Positions 31,729 to 32,597 of a stretch of DNA of 32,597 nt are shown in pieces. Made by a program: the position numbers and the translations under genes. The stretch's first letter is position 1. Each line of letters starts with the position of its first letter. The notes below the pieces were generated by a model. It saw only the letters and a list, made by a program, of their open reading frames with translations. It ran no database searches and was not told the origin of the DNA. Source of the DNA: DATMQA01 sp035566895 (GTDB lineage: Bacteria > Verrucomicrobiota > Verrucomicrobiia > Limisphaerales > UBA8199); the NCBI GenBank assembly GCA_035566895.1, contig DATMQA010000194.1:1-32597 (forward strand), read 5' to 3'.

Positions 31729-32597
31729 AGGTTTTTTGGGCTCGAACTTCCAGGCGCATCGTGAGGACCTGGTGCGGTTTGATATGGAACTTCACCTCAT
31801 GACCGGTGCTTTGCAAGCGTCCGCCCGTCACCTCGACGGCGTTGGCCTCCCTGGCGGAGACAATCGCCATCCCCGGAAGCTGCAGAAGCCCGTCGGTTTC
31901 ACCCCCGCCGATCTCGCACACCCGCACGATTAGTCCTTCGCCGTCCTCGGCTGGTTTGAGTGCCGCCACTAGCAGGTTCTCCGGTGTGAGCCCCGCAAAG
32001 CTGGCAGTGCCGGGCGGCAACGTACCCCGGCGCCCTGGCAACTTGTCGCTGGACTTTAGCTCGGCGACCTCCAGTGGGCATCGTGCCTCACGGCCGAAGC
32101 GTGCCGCTCGGGCCGGGTCAAACCGCGATTCGCTCGTAATCGCGTAATGATACAGCAACTCTCCGGATTTTTTGCCGGCCCACTTGGCCGACCAATGGTT
32201 GTTCAGCGCATAGGAGAAAACCGCAGGTGAACTGTTGGTAAACTGCGGCAGCCAGCGTCCCCGGTAGATATCCCCCAGGCAAACCAATGGGGCGTCCACC
32301 GTGGCCAGGTTCACCGAGCTCTTGCCATCTTCCACATTGACCAGGTGTTGGACGGCGAACCAATCGCTGCAGCCGCCTTCGAGCAGGTCCTTCGCCGGAT
32401 TGACGAAACCGTTGGCGATGTCATAGCGGAAGGTCGGCTGGGACATCGCCCACGGGAACGCGAAATAGGAGGCCTGCTTGGCGTAAAGGAAGTCCACCTG
32501 GATCATATTGCGCAACTCGATGCGTTTCACATCGTCCGGCAGGAGAATCTCCGTCTCGATTCGCGGAGTATGGTTCGCCGAGGCGGTCAACCGAATC
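31685..32597 (-). CDS. GH38-type alpha-mannosidase, C-terminal part (runs off the window)
   Basis: The frame is open to the window edge, so only the last ~303 residues are seen. They resemble the glycosyl hydrolase family 38 C-terminal beta domain: 'RYDIANGFVNPAKDLLEGGCSDWFAVQHLVN', 'LATVDAPLVCLGDIYRG', 'SYALNNHWSAKWAG' and 'HYAITSE'. The catalytic N-terminal domain lies outside the window. The final residues (about 'QNDSSRIIEGQAK') are read from the GGCAGAATGATT repeat and probably replace the original end. The enzyme would release mannose from glycans, feeding the sugar genes nearby. Confidence 0.8.
   Translation of the reverse strand, partial: IRLTASANHTPRIETEILLPDDVKRIELRNMIQVDFLYAKQASYFAFPWAMSQPTFRYDIANGFVNPAKDLLEGGCSDWFAVQHLVNVEDGKSSVNLATVDAPLVCLGDIYRGRWLPQFTNSSPAVFSYALNNHWSAKWAGKKSGELLYHYAITSESRFDPARAARFGREARCPLEVAELKSSDKLPGRRGTLPPGTASFAGLTPENLLVAALKPAEDGEGLIVRVCEIGGGETDGLLQLPGMAIVSAREANAVEVTGGRLQSTGHEVKFHIKPHQVLTMRLEVRAQKTWQNDSSRIIEGQAK

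Noticed and set aside
1..32597. CRISPR arrays, tRNA or rRNA genes
   Set aside because: No regularly spaced repeats, cloverleaf-like GGTTCGA segments or rRNA-like conserved stretches were found; the tandem repeats seen are short and few.

Overview
The window looks like a chromosomal stretch of a GC-rich Verrucomicrobiota bacterium, most likely of the Pedosphaera/Limisphaerales type. This is inferred from gene content, not from a marker gene. The pointers are exported Gfo/Idh/MocA dehydrogenases with twin-arginine signals, a secreted HEAT-repeat protein, a secreted protein ending in a short domain closing with 'FFRL', GH2 and GH38 glycosidases, a LarA-like isomerase, and intergenic DNA full of short inverted and tandem repeats. 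Shine-Dalgarno sequences are rare, so many starts were chosen from signal peptides or domain boundaries.

Layout. 1-2050: a probable insertion sequence with imperfect 16-bp terminal inverted repeats, carrying a DDE transposase and a divergent AbrB-like gene separated by a 29-bp spacer with repeated operator-like half-sites. 2052-2160: a possible signal-peptide fragment abutting the element. 2202-3836: a secreted C39-like cysteine peptidase. 3837-5241: long gene-poor DNA dominated by a ~196-nt imperfect hairpin (4372-4567). 5242-8172: an exported GH2 glycosidase. 9000-12748: a Tat-exported Gfo/Idh/MocA oxidoreductase followed by a secreted HEAT-repeat protein. 12756-12941: the tail of a lost gene. 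12949-15269: an exported MsrB-MsrA fusion divergent from an ECF sigma factor and a tiny soluble zinc anti-sigma candidate. 15437-16541: a lactonase-type beta-propeller gene broken by one inserted base, followed by a good intrinsic terminator. 16709-17770: a Sel1-repeat/PEGA protein. 17805-20117: a MarR regulator divergent from a ClC-CBS channel, with a perfect 21-bp palindrome on the promoter between them.

20232-24263 is a seven-gene minus-strand operon: cupin, double-DUF2249 protein, heme-copper-oxidase-like membrane protein, DUF59 protein, two more DUF2249 proteins, and a Crp/Fnr regulator. A perfect TTGAC-N4-GTCAA box lies 34 bp upstream of its first codon. It looks like a self-regulated low-oxygen or nitrogen-oxide response unit, and it is the best candidate here for an under-described system.

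24364-29918 is a sugar-handling region: an exported TIM-barrel isomerase/epimerase divergent from a SIS-domain protein, then a minus-strand operon of a membrane protein, a ROK kinase and two Gfo/Idh/MocA dehydrogenases. A LarA-like isomerase (30172-31434) and the 3' part of a GH38-type alpha-mannosidase (31685 to the window end) close the window. The second half, with its glycosidases, dehydrogenases, isomerases and sugar kinase, reads as carbohydrate or sugar-acid breakdown.
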